Below, piece by piece: positions 1-8,556 of a stretch of DNA of 64,000 nucleotides; position 1 is the stretch's first letter; each line of letters starts with the position of its first letter. This DNA is from [Clostridium] innocuum (GTDB taxonomy: Bacteria; Bacillota_I; Bacilli_A; Erysipelotrichales; Erysipelotrichaceae), in NCBI GenBank assembly GCA_012317185.1, contig CP048838.1, positions 3,844,001-3,908,000 on the forward strand, read 5' to 3'. Made by a program: the position numbers and the translations under genes. Below the pieces are notes generated by a model that saw only the letters and a program-made list of their open reading frames with translations, did no database searches and was not told the origin of the DNA.

Positions 1-10
1 ATACTACCAT

Positions 11-113
11 AAGTTGCATTTATCAATATCAAATGCAACTTTTTAATGCAAATTTTTCATTTTTCAAGAATTTAATGAAAGTTCTTGCAACTTTTGTTAT
101 TCTAATTTATAAT
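11..113 (+). promoter_or_regulatory. Promoter and probable self-operators of the S24 repressor
   Basis: A sigma-A type promoter is visible: -35 TTGCAA at 85-90, 17-bp spacer, perfect TATAAT at 108-113. An 11-bp perfect inverted repeat (AAGTTGCATTT, 11-21; its complement 31-41) lies upstream. The decamer TGCAACTTTT occurs in its right arm (34-43) and again over the -35 box (86-95). A second dyad, CAAGAA/TTCTTG (65-70, 82-87), touches the -35. The repeated motif at the promoter of a repressor gene suggests autoregulation; that is inference. Confidence 0.6.
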
Positions 114-134
114 GATGAAAAGAGGTGAGTCATT

Positions 135-731
135 ATGCAGTTAAAAGATTTATTAAATGAATATAAATGCCGGATGAGTGTTACCAATGACTATATAGCA
201 GAGCATGTCGGCGTCAATAAATCAACGGTTTCACGGTGGATGAAGGGTGAGACTAAGGTCATGAAGCCTGCTGTTATTGAAAAGCTTTCTTATCTGCTGG
301 GTACAGATGTAGAATCCTTATTAAAGAATTCTGACAGATTTGAAAAGCCGCTGCTTGGAACAGCAAAGGCCGGATATGGATTATTTGCAGAAGAAAATTT
401 GGCAGGCTATGAGGAGGTATCAAAGAGCGATTACTATCGGGGCGATTATTTTCTTCGCGTCTGCGGTGACTCCATGACAGGTGCTCATATACATGATCAG
501 GATCTTATCTATGTAAAGCAGTGTGATGATGTAAAAAGTGGTACTATCGCTGTTATCCTGATTGGAAATACAGAGGTGACCGTAAAACGCATTATAAAAA
601 AAGAACCTTTCCTCATTCTGGAGGCAGCCAATCCCACTGTGCCTGCCCGCTACTTTACGCAGGAGGAAGTGAGAGATCTCCCTGTAAAAATTATTGGAAA
701 AGTTCTTTACAGCCGCTCTGATATCGCCTGA
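135..731 (+). CDS. LexA/CI-type repressor: XRE helix-turn-helix plus S24 self-cleaving peptidase
   Basis: A 198-residue DNA-binding repressor of the LexA/CI superfamily. The N-terminus (about 1-60) is an XRE-type helix-turn-helix. The C-terminus is an S24 peptidase: a candidate Ala79-Gly80 self-cleavage bond, catalytic Ser113 in GDSM and Lys151 in VKRI. The family represses until RecA-ssDNA or another signal triggers self-cleavage. It lacks the winged-helix N-terminus of true LexA, so it is better read as a CI-like or HdiR-like stress repressor. SD AGAGGTGAG (121-129) fixes the start. The promoter carries repeated palindromic motifs, so self-repression is likely. No phage genes are adjacent, so it is either a host stress regulator or an orphaned prophage repressor. 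Confidence 0.85.
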   Translation: MQLKDLLNEYKCRMSVTNDYIAEHVGVNKSTVSRWMKGETKVMKPAVIEKLSYLLGTDVESLLKNSDRFEKPLLGTAKAGYGLFAEENLAGYEEVSKSDYYRGDYFLRVCGDSMTGAHIHDQDLIYVKQCDDVKSGTIAVILIGNTEVTVKRIIKKEPFLILEAANPTVPARYFTQEEVRDLPVKIIGKVLYSRSDIA

Positions 732-756
732 TTGAAAAGTATTTCAATGCATTCTT

Positions 757-781
757 AAGGCAGTGTGGTTTTTTCTGCCTT
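757..781. terminator. Possible hairpin between convergent genes
   Basis: AAGGCAG (757-763) and CTGCCTT (775-781) form a 7-bp stem around an 11-nt T-rich loop, in the short gap between the convergent repressor and reductase genes. There is no clear U-tract on either side, so termination here is only a guess. Confidence 0.3.
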
Positions 782-1310
782 ATCTTCGTTTATATATCAA
801 ATCTGTAATGCCGTTATACGATTTAGAGGCAGCAAGCTTTAATTTCAAAATTGTTTTTCGCCCTTGAAATAATGGTATACCGCTGCCTAATATAATCGGA
901 ATCACAGAGATATGATAAGTATCAATTATATTCTGTTCAATTAAGGGCTGAATAATATCTGCGCCACCGCATATCCAAATATCTTTTCCTTCCTGCCTTT
1001 TCATATGCAGTATACTTTCACATATGTCTCCCTGAATGAAATGGATATTTTTCTTACCAATCAATTTCCTATGTGTAAATATATAGCTTTCCAAATGTTC
1101 ATAAAGCCAACGTTCTGGTGAAAGCTCCGTAATTATTTGATGATAGGTATTCCAGCCCATTATCACGGTATCCACATCCTGTATGAATTCCTGATAAGAC
1201 ACCATATCATCCTGTTCAGTTTCCTGTCCCTGCAGCCAGTCAACAGATCCATCCTTTTTTGCTATATATCCATCAAGACTCATCGCTATAAACAAGGTTA
1301 CATTTCTCAT
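780..1310 (-). CDS. RibD C-terminal/dihydrofolate reductase-like family protein
   Basis: A 176-residue protein of the RibD_C/DHFR-like fold (YyaP/YwjB type), NAD(P)H-dependent reductases mostly of unknown substrate. Visible signatures are the N-terminal strand followed by SLDGYIA, a central IWICGGADI (nucleotide-binding glycine pair) and a C-terminal PIILGSGIPLF segment. Start: an upstream in-frame ATG at 1337 has no SD, while ATG at 1310 follows AAGGAG at 10 nt, so the shorter form is chosen. The protein is cytosolic, with no signal peptide or membrane segment. It is monocistronic, convergent with the S24 repressor. The domain assignment is firm and the function is unknown. Confidence 0.8.
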   Translation of the reverse strand: MRNVTLFIAMSLDGYIAKKDGSVDWLQGQETEQDDMVSYQEFIQDVDTVIMGWNTYHQIITELSPERWLYEHLESYIFTHRKLIGKKNIHFIQGDICESILHMKRQEGKDIWICGGADIIQPLIEQNIIDTYHISVIPIILGSGIPLFQGRKTILKLKLAASKSYNGITDLIYKRR

Positions 1311-1503
1311 AGTATCTCTTCTCCTTTGCATCAGCATAACATAATACTATCATTCTGTAACAGGAGTATGCCCTTTTGATAATCAATTATACAAGAGATA
1401 TGTTTATCCAATAGCTGCCTCGTAATGGAAAAGAGTGCATTACAATGCCAGCGATTTGCTACAGCTGCACTTCAGGATGTCGTTTCTGAATATACAGAAA
1501 AGC

Positions 1504-1545
1504 AAAAACAGACAGAATGGCGTCATCATCCACTCTATCTGTTTG
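1504..1545 (-). terminator. Terminator of glycerol dehydrogenase
   Basis: A 15-bp imperfect stem (arms 1506-1520 and 1530-1544, 13 of 15 pairs) with a 9-nt loop. On the minus strand it is followed by a T-rich run (TGTTTTTGC). It sits about 40 nt beyond the gldA stop codon. Confidence 0.75.
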
Positions 1546-1586
1546 CTATAATCTGTAATGTAATTCACACATTCACTTGGTGTGTA

Positions 1587-2687
1587 TCAGCTTTCATTAA
1601 GGAAATAATGTCCATAAGCATCTGCCGCGATAATAGCCGCATACACCTTATCCGGAGTGACCTCAAACGGCATGTTATGCAGTGTATCATTTTCCGCACA
1701 TGCTGCCTTCGCTACTGCCATTATTTTCTCTTTTGTGATTTCAGCAGCACCAAGCTCCTCCAGTGTAACAGGTAATCCAAGCTCAATACAGAATTCTATG
1801 ATTTCCTGCAGCTCAGCAGCTTCAACATTTTCTAAAACCAGCTGTGCAATGGTGCCAAATGCAACCTTCTCGCCATGATACATATGGTGGCATTCCTCCA
1901 ATACAGTCAGACCATTATGAATCGCATGAGCTCCTGCAAGACCAGCGCTCTCGAAGCCAATGCCGCTAAGCAGCGTATTAGCCTCTATAATCTTTTCAAC
2001 AGCAGGAGTACACACGCCCGCTTCCAAAGCAAGCTTCGCCTTCACACCTTCCTCCATTAAAGTTTCAAAGCACAGCTTTGCAAGTGCCATAGCAGCTCCG
2101 GTAACCTTACCGCCTGCGCAGCTCACCGCATCACTCTGCTCACATGCCCGCGCTTCAAAATAGGTTGCAAGAGCATCACCCATCCCAGCTACAGTAAGTC
2201 TTACAGGAGATTTTGCAATGATATCTGTATCCATCAGGACCAGATTCGGATTAGCAGGTAAAAAGAGATATTCTTCAAAAACCCCTTCATCTGTATAGAT
2301 TACGGAAAGGGCACTGCATGGAGCATCTGTTGACGCTATGGTTGGACAAATCAAAACAGCAGTTTTTTCATAATGTGCAACCGCCTTGGCTGTATCAAAG
2401 ATTTTTCCTCCACCGATACCTATCACAAGATTACATGTGTTTTTCTTCATAACTCCACGTAACCGCTCTATTTCATGTTTTGAACATTCTCCATGAAAAT
2501 AATCAAAAATAAACGTACAGCCTGTTCCAGCAAAGCTATTTTCAATATCCTTTCCAATTCTGCGATATCCGCCCTCACTGATCAAAATCAGTGCTTTCGT
2601 TCCATACCCTTCTGCGTATACTCCCAGTTTTTTCATTTCACCAGCACCCTGTACATATTTTCCAGGGCTAATTAAAACCTTTGCCAT
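1587..2687 (-). CDS. gldA: Glycerol dehydrogenase
   Basis: A 366-residue iron/zinc-containing alcohol dehydrogenase of the GldA group; it oxidises glycerol to dihydroxyacetone with NAD. The N-terminal Rossmann half carries GIGGGKIFDTAKA (about 90-102), the NAD pyrophosphate loop. The metal site is complete: Asp171 (GMGDALATY), His254 (AGAHAIHNG) and His271 (MYHGEKVAFG). Length matches the family's 365-370 residues. SD AAGGATGG lies just upstream of ATG 2687. It is a single gene closed by its own hairpin terminator. No dihydroxyacetone kinase is nearby, so its partner must be encoded elsewhere. It may also act on other small diols or hydroxyacetone. Confidence 0.93.
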   Translation of the reverse strand: MAKVLISPGKYVQGAGEMKKLGVYAEGYGTKALILISEGGYRRIGKDIENSFAGTGCTFIFDYFHGECSKHEIERLRGVMKKNTCNLVIGIGGGKIFDTAKAVAHYEKTAVLICPTIASTDAPCSALSVIYTDEGVFEEYLFLPANPNLVLMDTDIIAKSPVRLTVAGMGDALATYFEARACEQSDAVSCAGGKVTGAAMALAKLCFETLMEEGVKAKLALEAGVCTPAVEKIIEANTLLSGIGFESAGLAGAHAIHNGLTVLEECHHMYHGEKVAFGTIAQLVLENVEAAELQEIIEFCIELGLPVTLEELGAAEITKEKIMAVAKAACAENDTLHNMPFEVTPDKVYAAIIAADAYGHYFLNES

Positions 2688-3053
2688 GTTACCACCATCC
2701 TTTTCTATGGCAATTCATTTCTTTATATATTGTAAGATAGCGTTTTCACAAAGTCAATGAATCTTCTGTAAAAAACATTGGCCCTATCTATTTTCACAAG
2801 ATATGCTGATCGAACAGGTATTCCAGTCTCATTATAAAAATCAGACAGTTTCATATAAAAGCAATATGTAAATGATGTCTTGCATCTTCATTTGTCATTA
2901 TCCGTAAATGAACATCAATGTAATACGGTTAAGCAACTTGTCTCATAGTAAATCATCAAGCCACAGATGATATCGTCTTAAAATTACGAGAAGGCACAGC
3001 TATATGAAATCATGCTATAAGATGTTATCTGCTTCAAAAACAGAATAACCCTA
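2688..3053. other. Intergenic region without a recognisable gene
   Basis: About 370 bp between divergent gldA and the UvrA-like gene. It must hold the gldA promoter. A short open stretch near 2955-3007 reads like protein for about 15 codons but has no start or SD and is closed on both sides by stops. I see nothing else supportable before the promoter at 3054. Confidence 0.5.
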
Positions 3054-3084
3054 TTGACTCTACCATTAGGGGAGACTATATAAT
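3054..3084 (+). promoter_or_regulatory. MerR-type promoter (19-bp spacer with internal dyad)
   Basis: TTGACT (3054-3059) and TATAAT (3079-3084) are separated by 19 bp. The spacer region contains an imperfect dyad, ACTCTACC (3057-3064) and GGGAGACT (3070-3077), 6 of 8 positions paired. An over-long spacer with a centred dyad is the hallmark of promoters activated by MerR-family proteins, which untwist the DNA. The start would fall near 3091, leaving a UTR of about 34 nt with SD AAAGGAG ahead of ATG 3125. No MerR gene lies in this window, so the activator would act in trans. A 17-bp reading with TATATA (3077-3082) is the alternative. Confidence 0.55.
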
Positions 3085-3124
3085 GAGTATTGATATTTAT
3101 CATGAACTAGCAAAGGAGTTATAA

Positions 3125-5392
3125 ATGAAAAAACAAGACAGCATAGTGATTCGAGGACTGAATCAAAATAACCTGAAGCATGTATCTCTTACCATACCTA
3201 AAGACAAAATTGTTGTATTCACGGGAGTATCCGGCTCTGGAAAATCCAGCATTGTATTTGATACAATTGCTGCAGAGAGTCAACGCCAGATGAACGAGAC
3301 TTATACTGCTTTCATACGAGGACGCCTTCCTAAATTCGAAAAGCCTAAAGTAGATCACATCGATCATTTGAGTGCCTCAGTTATTATCGATCAAAGCAGA
3401 CTACAGGGGAATGCCAGATCAACCGTTGGCACCATCAGTGATCTTTACTCTGCTATGCGACTGCTATTCTCGCGAATAGGCTCCCCCTATATAGGAAGCG
3501 CCTCCTGTTTCTCCTTCAACGATCCAAGTGGAATGTGTCCGGAGTGCTCAGGGCTTGGAAAAGTTATTGAACTGGATATATGTAAAGCACTAGATCCCGA
3601 GAAATCATGGAAGGAGGGAATGGTCGATCTTCCTGCCTTCCATCCTGGTAACTGGTATTATCGACAGTACACAGAATCCGGTTTGTTTGATCTTGAAAAG
3701 CCGCTTAAAAATTATAGCGAACAGGAATACAATCTTCTTTTATACGGAGCCTACAAACGTGGAGACAAACGGTTGAATAAACGTGTTGAAGGTATTCACA
3801 ATCATTTTTCAAGACTTCTTATCAACCGGGACCATTCGGGCTCCTCTGAGGTTTCAAAAAAACGTTTAGAAGAGATGATACAGGAAAAAGAATGCCCACT
3901 TTGTCATGGTAAGCGATTAAATGAGCATGGTTTGTCCTGTAAAATCAACGGATTTACAATTGCTGATCTTTGTGACATGGAGTTTCTGAAGTTACGGGAT
4001 GTTATCAGTGGAATAAAGGATGCAAGAGTAACCACAATTATAGAGGCTCTAACAGCATCTCTGAGCCGTATGATTGATATCGGGCTTCCGTATCTGAGCA
4101 TGAACAGAGAATCCTCCACACTATCAGGGGGTGAAGCACAGAGACTGAAGCTGGTCCGTTATATGGGGAGCTCCTTGACAGGTTTAACCTATATATTTGA
4201 TGAACCAAGCACAGGCATGCATCCAAGAGATGTATACAGAATGACAGATTTGCTTCGCAAGCTGAGAGACAGAGGAAATACAGTTCTGGTAGTAGAACAC
4301 GATAAGGATGTCATCAGAATAGCAGATGAAATAATAGATGTAGGCCCACTGGCAGGAAGAAATGGCGGGAGGATTATGTTTCAGGGAAGCTATGAGCAGC
4401 TTTTATGTTCAGATACACGAACCGGTCATGCAATGCGTGAGCAAATCAGGATAAAAAATCAGCCCAGAATCCCAACTGAATATCTTTCCATAAATAACGC
4501 ATCACTACACAATCTGAAGCATGTCTCTGTGGATATTCCTCTGCATATTCTTACAGTGGTGAGCGGCGTGGCAGGTTCAGGAAAAAGCTCTCTTATCCGT
4601 GATGTCTTTGCAAAGCAATACGAAGACCGTGTAGTCCTCGTGGATCAGACGCCAATAACTGCAACCGGCCGGTCTACACCTGCAACCTTCCTGGATTTCA
4701 GTAATGATATCAGAAAGCTGATGGCAAATGAACATCACATTGTTGTCGGTATGTTTTCCTTCAACAGCAAAGGAGCATGTCCGCATTGCCATGGAAAGGG
4801 AATTGTTGTTACAGAGCTCGTATTTATGGACCCTGTAACAACCGTATGCGAAATGTGCGAAGGAAAACGCTACAGCGAGGAGGCATTATCTTATGAGTAC
4901 CGTGGACATAACATAGCCGACATTATGGAATTAACCGTTGAAGATGCATTGGAATTCTTCAATGACAAGCCAAAGATTTTCAGAAAACTGCTCACCCTGC
5001 ACGAGGTAGGTTTATCCTATCTGTCACTCGGACAACCACTATCAACACTTTCCGGTGGTGAGCGTCAGAGAATTAAGCTTGCAAAGCATCTTAAAAATAA
5101 AGGAAATATTTTTATACTGGATGAGCCAACTACTGGTCTTCATGCATCCGATATCAAAAGTATCATGAAACTGCTGGAAGGCTTTGTAGAACGAGGTAAT
5201 ACAGTTATCATTATCGAGCATAATCTGGATGTGATGAAGCAGGCAGATTATATCATAGATATCGGACCGGATGGCGGTACTGCAGGTGGAGAGGTTGTTT
5301 TCATGGGGACACCAAAGCAAATGCTTGAACAGGCTGACACTATAACTGCACACTATTTAAGAAAATCCTGTTATGGAGTAACACAGCAATAG
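3125..5392 (+). CDS. UvrA-like double ABC ATPase (excinuclease A paralogue)
   Basis: A 755-residue paralogue of UvrA, shorter than true UvrA (about 940). Both ABC modules are complete: Walker A GVSGSGKSS (about 34-42) and GVAGSGKSS (about 480), signatures LSGGEAQR (about 333) and LSGGERQR (about 642), and Walker B-type IFDEPSTG and ILDEPTTG. Zinc-binding CxxC pairs are visible at CPECSG, CPLCHG, CPHCHG and CEMCEG. Short UvrA paralogues of this class (UvrA2, DrrC-like) are linked to tolerance of DNA-binding drugs, probably by removing them from DNA without UvrB/UvrC incision; here this is inference. SD AAAGGAG precedes the ATG by 6-7 nt. It stands alone behind a MerR-type promoter, which fits drug-inducible expression. 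Confidence 0.88.
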   Translation: MKKQDSIVIRGLNQNNLKHVSLTIPKDKIVVFTGVSGSGKSSIVFDTIAAESQRQMNETYTAFIRGRLPKFEKPKVDHIDHLSASVIIDQSRLQGNARSTVGTISDLYSAMRLLFSRIGSPYIGSASCFSFNDPSGMCPECSGLGKVIELDICKALDPEKSWKEGMVDLPAFHPGNWYYRQYTESGLFDLEKPLKNYSEQEYNLLLYGAYKRGDKRLNKRVEGIHNHFSRLLINRDHSGSSEVSKKRLEEMIQEKECPLCHGKRLNEHGLSCKINGFTIADLCDMEFLKLRDVISGIKDARVTTIIEALTASLSRMIDIGLPYLSMNRESSTLSGGEAQRLKLVRYMGSSLTGLTYIFDEPSTGMHPRDVYRMTDLLRKLRDRGNTVLVVEHDKDVIRIADEIIDVGPLAGRNGGRIMFQGSYEQLLCSDTRTGHAMREQIRIKNQPRIPTEYLSINNASLHNLKHVSVDIPLHILTVVSGVAGSGKSSLIRDVFAKQYEDRVVLVDQTPITATGRSTPATFLDFSNDIRKLMANEHHIVVGMFSFNSKGACPHCHGKGIVVTELVFMDPVTTVCEMCEGKRYSEEALSYEYRGHNIADIMELTVEDALEFFNDKPKIFRKLLTLHEVGLSYLSLGQPLSTLSGGERQRIKLAKHLKNKGNIFILDEPTTGLHASDIKSIMKLLEGFVERGNTVIIIEHNLDVMKQADYIIDIGPDGGTAGGEVVFMGTPKQMLEQADTITAHYLRKSCYGVTQQ

Positions 5393-5583
5393 CCTTTCGA
5401 TTGTACAAAGCAAGAGTAAGCGTCAAACACGGTAAAATAGAGAAAACAATCTTCTTTTTCAGAAACCCCTTTTGCATTGATTACATACAAACAGCCATAA
5501 GCATGGAGAAACCTCTTGGTAACCAAGCAGAATACCTATGATACTTAAGAAAAGCGACATAACATAGACTGGAGGTGAAGAAT

Positions 5584-7197
5584 ATGCTGAAGATGCTGGA
5601 AGATACTGGGATTACAGGTCCTACCGGGCCTACAGGTCCCACTGGACCGACAGGTCCGCGAGGTATTACAGGAAGCACAGGAGCAAACGGCGCTACAGGT
5701 ATCAGTGGTGCGACGGGGCCTACTGGTGCTAATGGAAGTACAGGTCCTACCGGAGCACGAGGTGCAACAGGACCAAATGGTGCAACGGGCGAAACAGGAC
5801 CGAAAGGCACAACCGGTGCGACAGGGTTAACAGGAGCGACAGGAATCAGCGGTGCGACGGGGCCTACTGGCGCGAACGGAACAGCAGGACCAACAGGTTC
5901 CAGAGGCAATACAGGACCAACAGGAGCAACTGGAAATACCGGTATACAGGGAGCTACCGGAGCTACGGGAGAGAATGGAGCAACGGGGGCTACAGGGGCA
6001 AGTGGTGAACCTGGTTTACCAGGAGCGAGCGGACCTACAGGTGCAACCGGAAACACAGGACCGACTGGAAGTGATGGAGCGACAGGTGCAACCGGGGAAA
6101 CCGGGGCAGCAGGCAGCACAGGCGCGACAGGCGCAACGGGCGCGGATGGCGTTAGCGGGCCCACAGGGGCAACCGGCAATACAGGTCCTACTGGGGCCAT
6201 TGGTGTTACAGGACCGATTGGAGCAACCGGACAAAACGGAGAAGCAGGACCGACAGGTCCTGCTGGCAATACCGGAGTTACGGGTGCAACCGGGGATACA
6301 GGTCCTACGGGAAATACCGGAGCAACTGGCAATGATGGAAATACTGGAGCAACCGGAGCGACTGGTAATACAGGAGCTGATGGCATACAGGGAGCTACAG
6401 GTCCCATCGGGCCCACAGGTTCAACCGGAGCAACTGGAATAACCGGAGCGACCGGGATAAGTGGTATAACAGGCGCAGACGGAGCTACAGGTCCTACCGG
6501 GGCCACAGGCAGCACAGGCGCGAACGGCATTACAGGACCGACAGGTGCAACCGGCAGCACGGGAGCTACAGGACTTTCCGGCATACAGGGTGCCACAGGA
6601 GCGACCGGTAATACAGGAACCAATGGAAGCACGGGACCGACTGGTCCAACGGGAGCTACAGGCTCTATCGGTAATACCGGGGCAACTGGTACTAACGGAG
6701 TCACAGGCGCAACCGGACCACAGGGTAATACCGGTGTAACCGGAGCCAATGGAATTACCGGACCAACAGGAGCAACCGGCAGCACGGGAGCGACCGCAAC
6801 AGCGCAAAATGGACAATTTTCTGTCAATGCATCGTCCATATCCAGCAACTCTCTCATTACATTTTCTACTGCATTTATCAACGGAACAACTATTTCAGCA
6901 GCAAGTACAACTGCAATCAATCTGAGTGCCGGACATGTCTATCAGGTTTCTTTTTTGGTAAAAGCATCTGTAACTGTAGCAGGTGCAATCGGTGTTACAC
7001 CTCAGCTAAACGGTGTTTCCCAAACAGGCTTTGCGACAAGTGCCAACGCTACATTAACGGCACCAACAGTTAGTGTCAGCGGAACATTTCTTGTAAATAC
7101 GCTGATTAGTGCAGATGTTCAGGTCTCTTTCCTTTATACATCTTCACTGCTTGCAAACTCTCCATCTGGTGTCTTCAGTATATTACAGATACAGTAG
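5584..7197 (+). CDS. Collagen-like glycoprotein, BclA/spore-surface type
   Basis: A 537-residue protein with three parts: a short N-terminal leader of about 8 residues, roughly 130 uninterrupted Gly-X-Y triplets dominated by GxT (GPT, GAT, GNT), and a C-terminal globular domain of about 130 residues rich in Ser, Thr, Ala and Val, of the BclA C-terminal trimerisation kind. There is no signal peptide and no sorting motif, as in Bacillus and Clostridioides BclA proteins assembled onto the exosporium from the mother cell. Thr at Y positions is a likely glycosylation site in this family. Start: GTG at 5575 lies inside the SD GGAGGTG (5571-5577), so ATG 5584, 6 nt after the SD, is chosen. The repeat tract is prone to length variation. 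Spore localisation is inference. Confidence 0.85.
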   Translation: MLKMLEDTGITGPTGPTGPTGPTGPRGITGSTGANGATGISGATGPTGANGSTGPTGARGATGPNGATGETGPKGTTGATGLTGATGISGATGPTGANGTAGPTGSRGNTGPTGATGNTGIQGATGATGENGATGATGASGEPGLPGASGPTGATGNTGPTGSDGATGATGETGAAGSTGATGATGADGVSGPTGATGNTGPTGAIGVTGPIGATGQNGEAGPTGPAGNTGVTGATGDTGPTGNTGATGNDGNTGATGATGNTGADGIQGATGPIGPTGSTGATGITGATGISGITGADGATGPTGATGSTGANGITGPTGATGSTGATGLSGIQGATGATGNTGTNGSTGPTGPTGATGSIGNTGATGTNGVTGATGPQGNTGVTGANGITGPTGATGSTGATATAQNGQFSVNASSISSNSLITFSTAFINGTTISAASTTAINLSAGHVYQVSFLVKASVTVAGAIGVTPQLNGVSQTGFATSANATLTAPTVSVSGTFLVNTLISADVQVSFLYTSSLLANSPSGVFSILQIQ

Positions 7198-7221
7198 CTT
7201 TACCGAATTCATTTCTATTAT

Positions 7222-7265
7222 AAAACTCCCGGATACTGTGCATGTTGACAGCAGTCCGGGAGTAT
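7222..7265. terminator. Bidirectional terminator between convergent genes
   Basis: ACTCCCGGA (7225-7233) pairs perfectly with TCCGGGAGT (7255-7263), with an inner CTGT/ACAG stem in the loop. On the minus strand it is followed by TTTTATAATA, which suits the downstream membrane-protein gene. On the plus strand the trailing sequence is only moderately T-rich, after the collagen-like gene. Confidence 0.65.
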
Positions 7266-7282
7266 TTATACAGTAAATAAAT

Positions 7283-7603
7283 TTACAATGAAAACAGGTG
7301 TGCCAAAATCGCGATAACCTCGCCCAGCATGGTTGACATAATCAGCATGGGTAGTCCAGATTTCTTGTCCTCCTTGGATACGATGATAATCATGGGAAGA
7401 GCCAGTATTCCGCCAATCAGCCCTCCCTTTATCCACCATACCACATGAAACAACTCTGTATTCAATATGATAAACGGCAAGGTGAAATAAAATACAAATG
7501 TCGATGCTATTGAATACTTATCCAGCTTCATTTTCACCATGGGCAGAATATCTACTGCCCCGACTGCAATACCTAACATACAGGTTATAAAAAATTTGTC
7601 CAT
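7283..7603 (-). CDS. Small integral membrane protein, function unknown
   Basis: A 106-residue hydrophobic protein with about four predicted membrane segments: residues 4-22, 32-50, 54-74 and 84-104. Short charged loops lie between them (KMKLDKY, SKEDKKSG). I do not recognise the family. A good SD (AAGGAGG, 4 nt before ATG 7603) and its own terminator support it as a real gene. It is convergent with the collagen-like gene and separate from its right-hand neighbour, which has its own terminator. Confidence 0.7.
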   Translation of the reverse strand: MDKFFITCMLGIAVGAVDILPMVKMKLDKYSIASTFVFYFTLPFIILNTELFHVVWWIKGGLIGGILALPMIIIVSKEDKKSGLPMLIMSTMLGEVIAILAHLFSL

Positions 7604-7753
7604 ACATCCTCCTTATTTTCCTACATCTTATTAGACGGTAAATTTCTTTTATTGTGACAGTCTTTCATCAATTTATTTCACCGGCTTCAGAATTTTCATT
7701 TTACTTATTCAGCAATTATGAAAAAGGATGAAAAAGTCAGAATCTTTCACACA

Positions 7754-7805
7754 GGAAAAGGTTCCTGTTCTATTGTGTTTTCAATAGATCAGAAACCTTT
7801 TTCCT
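7754..7805 (-). terminator. Long-stem terminator after the CDCPAC protein
   Basis: A near-perfect stem of about 19 bp: left arm about 7757-7775, right arm 7782-7800 with few mismatches, and a 6-nt loop GTTTTC-like. It is flanked by A-rich and T-rich runs on the two sides, so it can work in both directions. It lies 40 nt beyond the 7845 stop. Confidence 0.75.
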
Positions 7806-7844
7806 GCCCTACTTATGGTTTCAGACAAATCAAATTGCTGCTCT

Positions 7845-8219
7845 TTACTTATCTCTCACTGCTTTGAGAAGCTCATCCTTTTTCTCCAGAATATAGGCAG
7901 CCGCTGTACATGCAGGACAATCGCAGTATAGCGCTCCCTGCTGTTTGATTTCCTTTGCATGCTCCGCTACCTGAACTGCCTTCTCTTCACCAAATATCTG
8001 CTTTCCCTGATTTGATTCTGCCAGCGCAATCAAATCCTGAATAGTGACAATATCTTCCTCCAGTTCTTTCATATACGCCTGAGTTACCTCCTCAATGCGC
8101 TGTGTGCCTACCGCATCAAGCCATGTCTGAGCCGCAGCCCTTGCTTCTGCACTGCAAGTAACAGAATTCATAAGCTCCTTTGTTTTTTCTGTGATAGCAT
8201 CCATCAATTCTTGTTTCAT
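7845..8219 (-). CDS. Conserved small cytosolic protein with C-terminal CDCPAC motif
   Basis: A 124-residue, mostly helical, acidic protein. Near the C-terminus it has CDCPAC followed by a helix, suggesting a metal or redox site. Relatives are common in gut Bacillota and are sometimes labelled Hsp90-like, which the sequence does not support: there is no GHKL ATPase fold. Residues EEDIVTIQDLIALAES and the CDCPAC segment are the most family-like parts. Start: ATG 8219 with SD-like AGAGGG is preferred over an upstream in-frame ATG at 8258 with no SD. Function unknown. Confidence 0.7.
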   Translation of the reverse strand: MKQELMDAITEKTKELMNSVTCSAEARAAAQTWLDAVGTQRIEEVTQAYMKELEEDIVTIQDLIALAESNQGKQIFGEEKAVQVAEHAKEIKQQGALYCDCPACTAAAYILEKKDELLKAVRDK

Positions 8220-8556
8220 AACAATACCCTCTTTCCTATGTATACCTTCATTATACATGCTTCCTTTGCGAATGTCATTTTCTAAGTTTAAAAATCTAAT
8301 TATTCTGTCAGGCTTCTTCTATAAGAATACCTCACCATATATAGAACCCGCCACTTATCAAATAAGGCCAAAGTCATTGTTCTGCATATAAATTAACCGT
8401 TGTAATGAGAACACACACATTGGCATGAAAACTTACGTGCTCCTGCGAACTTCCACAGATAGCATCCCTGTAAGGTCCCTTCATTTTTTCAATTCTAATT
8501 CTACATCACTAACATGAAACGATAGTAATCTAACCATATCGATCTGTATTCAATAG
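8220..8556. other. Intergenic region, nothing recognisable
   Basis: About 340 bp between divergent genes. I looked for a preQ1 riboswitch because a queuosine-precursor transporter follows, and found no matching stem-loop with the C-rich loop and A-rich tail. No ORF with an SD is visible. Confidence 0.5.

Noticed and set aside
1425..1775. Plus-strand ORF overlapping the 3' end of gldA
   Set aside because: No SD, low-complexity hydrophobic reading, and it overlaps a terminator and the gldA coding frame.
2955..3007. Protein-like stretch QATDDIVLKLREG
   Set aside because: Bounded by stops, no start codon or SD; too short to call a remnant with confidence.
3083..3124. A 13-codon leader (MSIDIYHELAKEL) ending directly on the UvrA-like start codon
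   Set aside because: Its ATG lies inside the -10 box of the preferred promoter, so it would not be in the mRNA. It would revive only if a transcript starts upstream of 3075.
5558..5566. CATAACATA, matching a SigK-type -10 before the collagen-like gene
   Set aside because: No AC-type -35 at the right distance, and the start would fall within the SD. Probably chance, although a sporulation promoter is expected somewhere here.
5481..6920. A 479-codon minus-strand ORF rich in PVAPVGP-type repeats
   Set aside because: It is the mirror of the Gly-X-Thr triplets of the collagen-like gene; it has no SD and its composition follows from the repeat.
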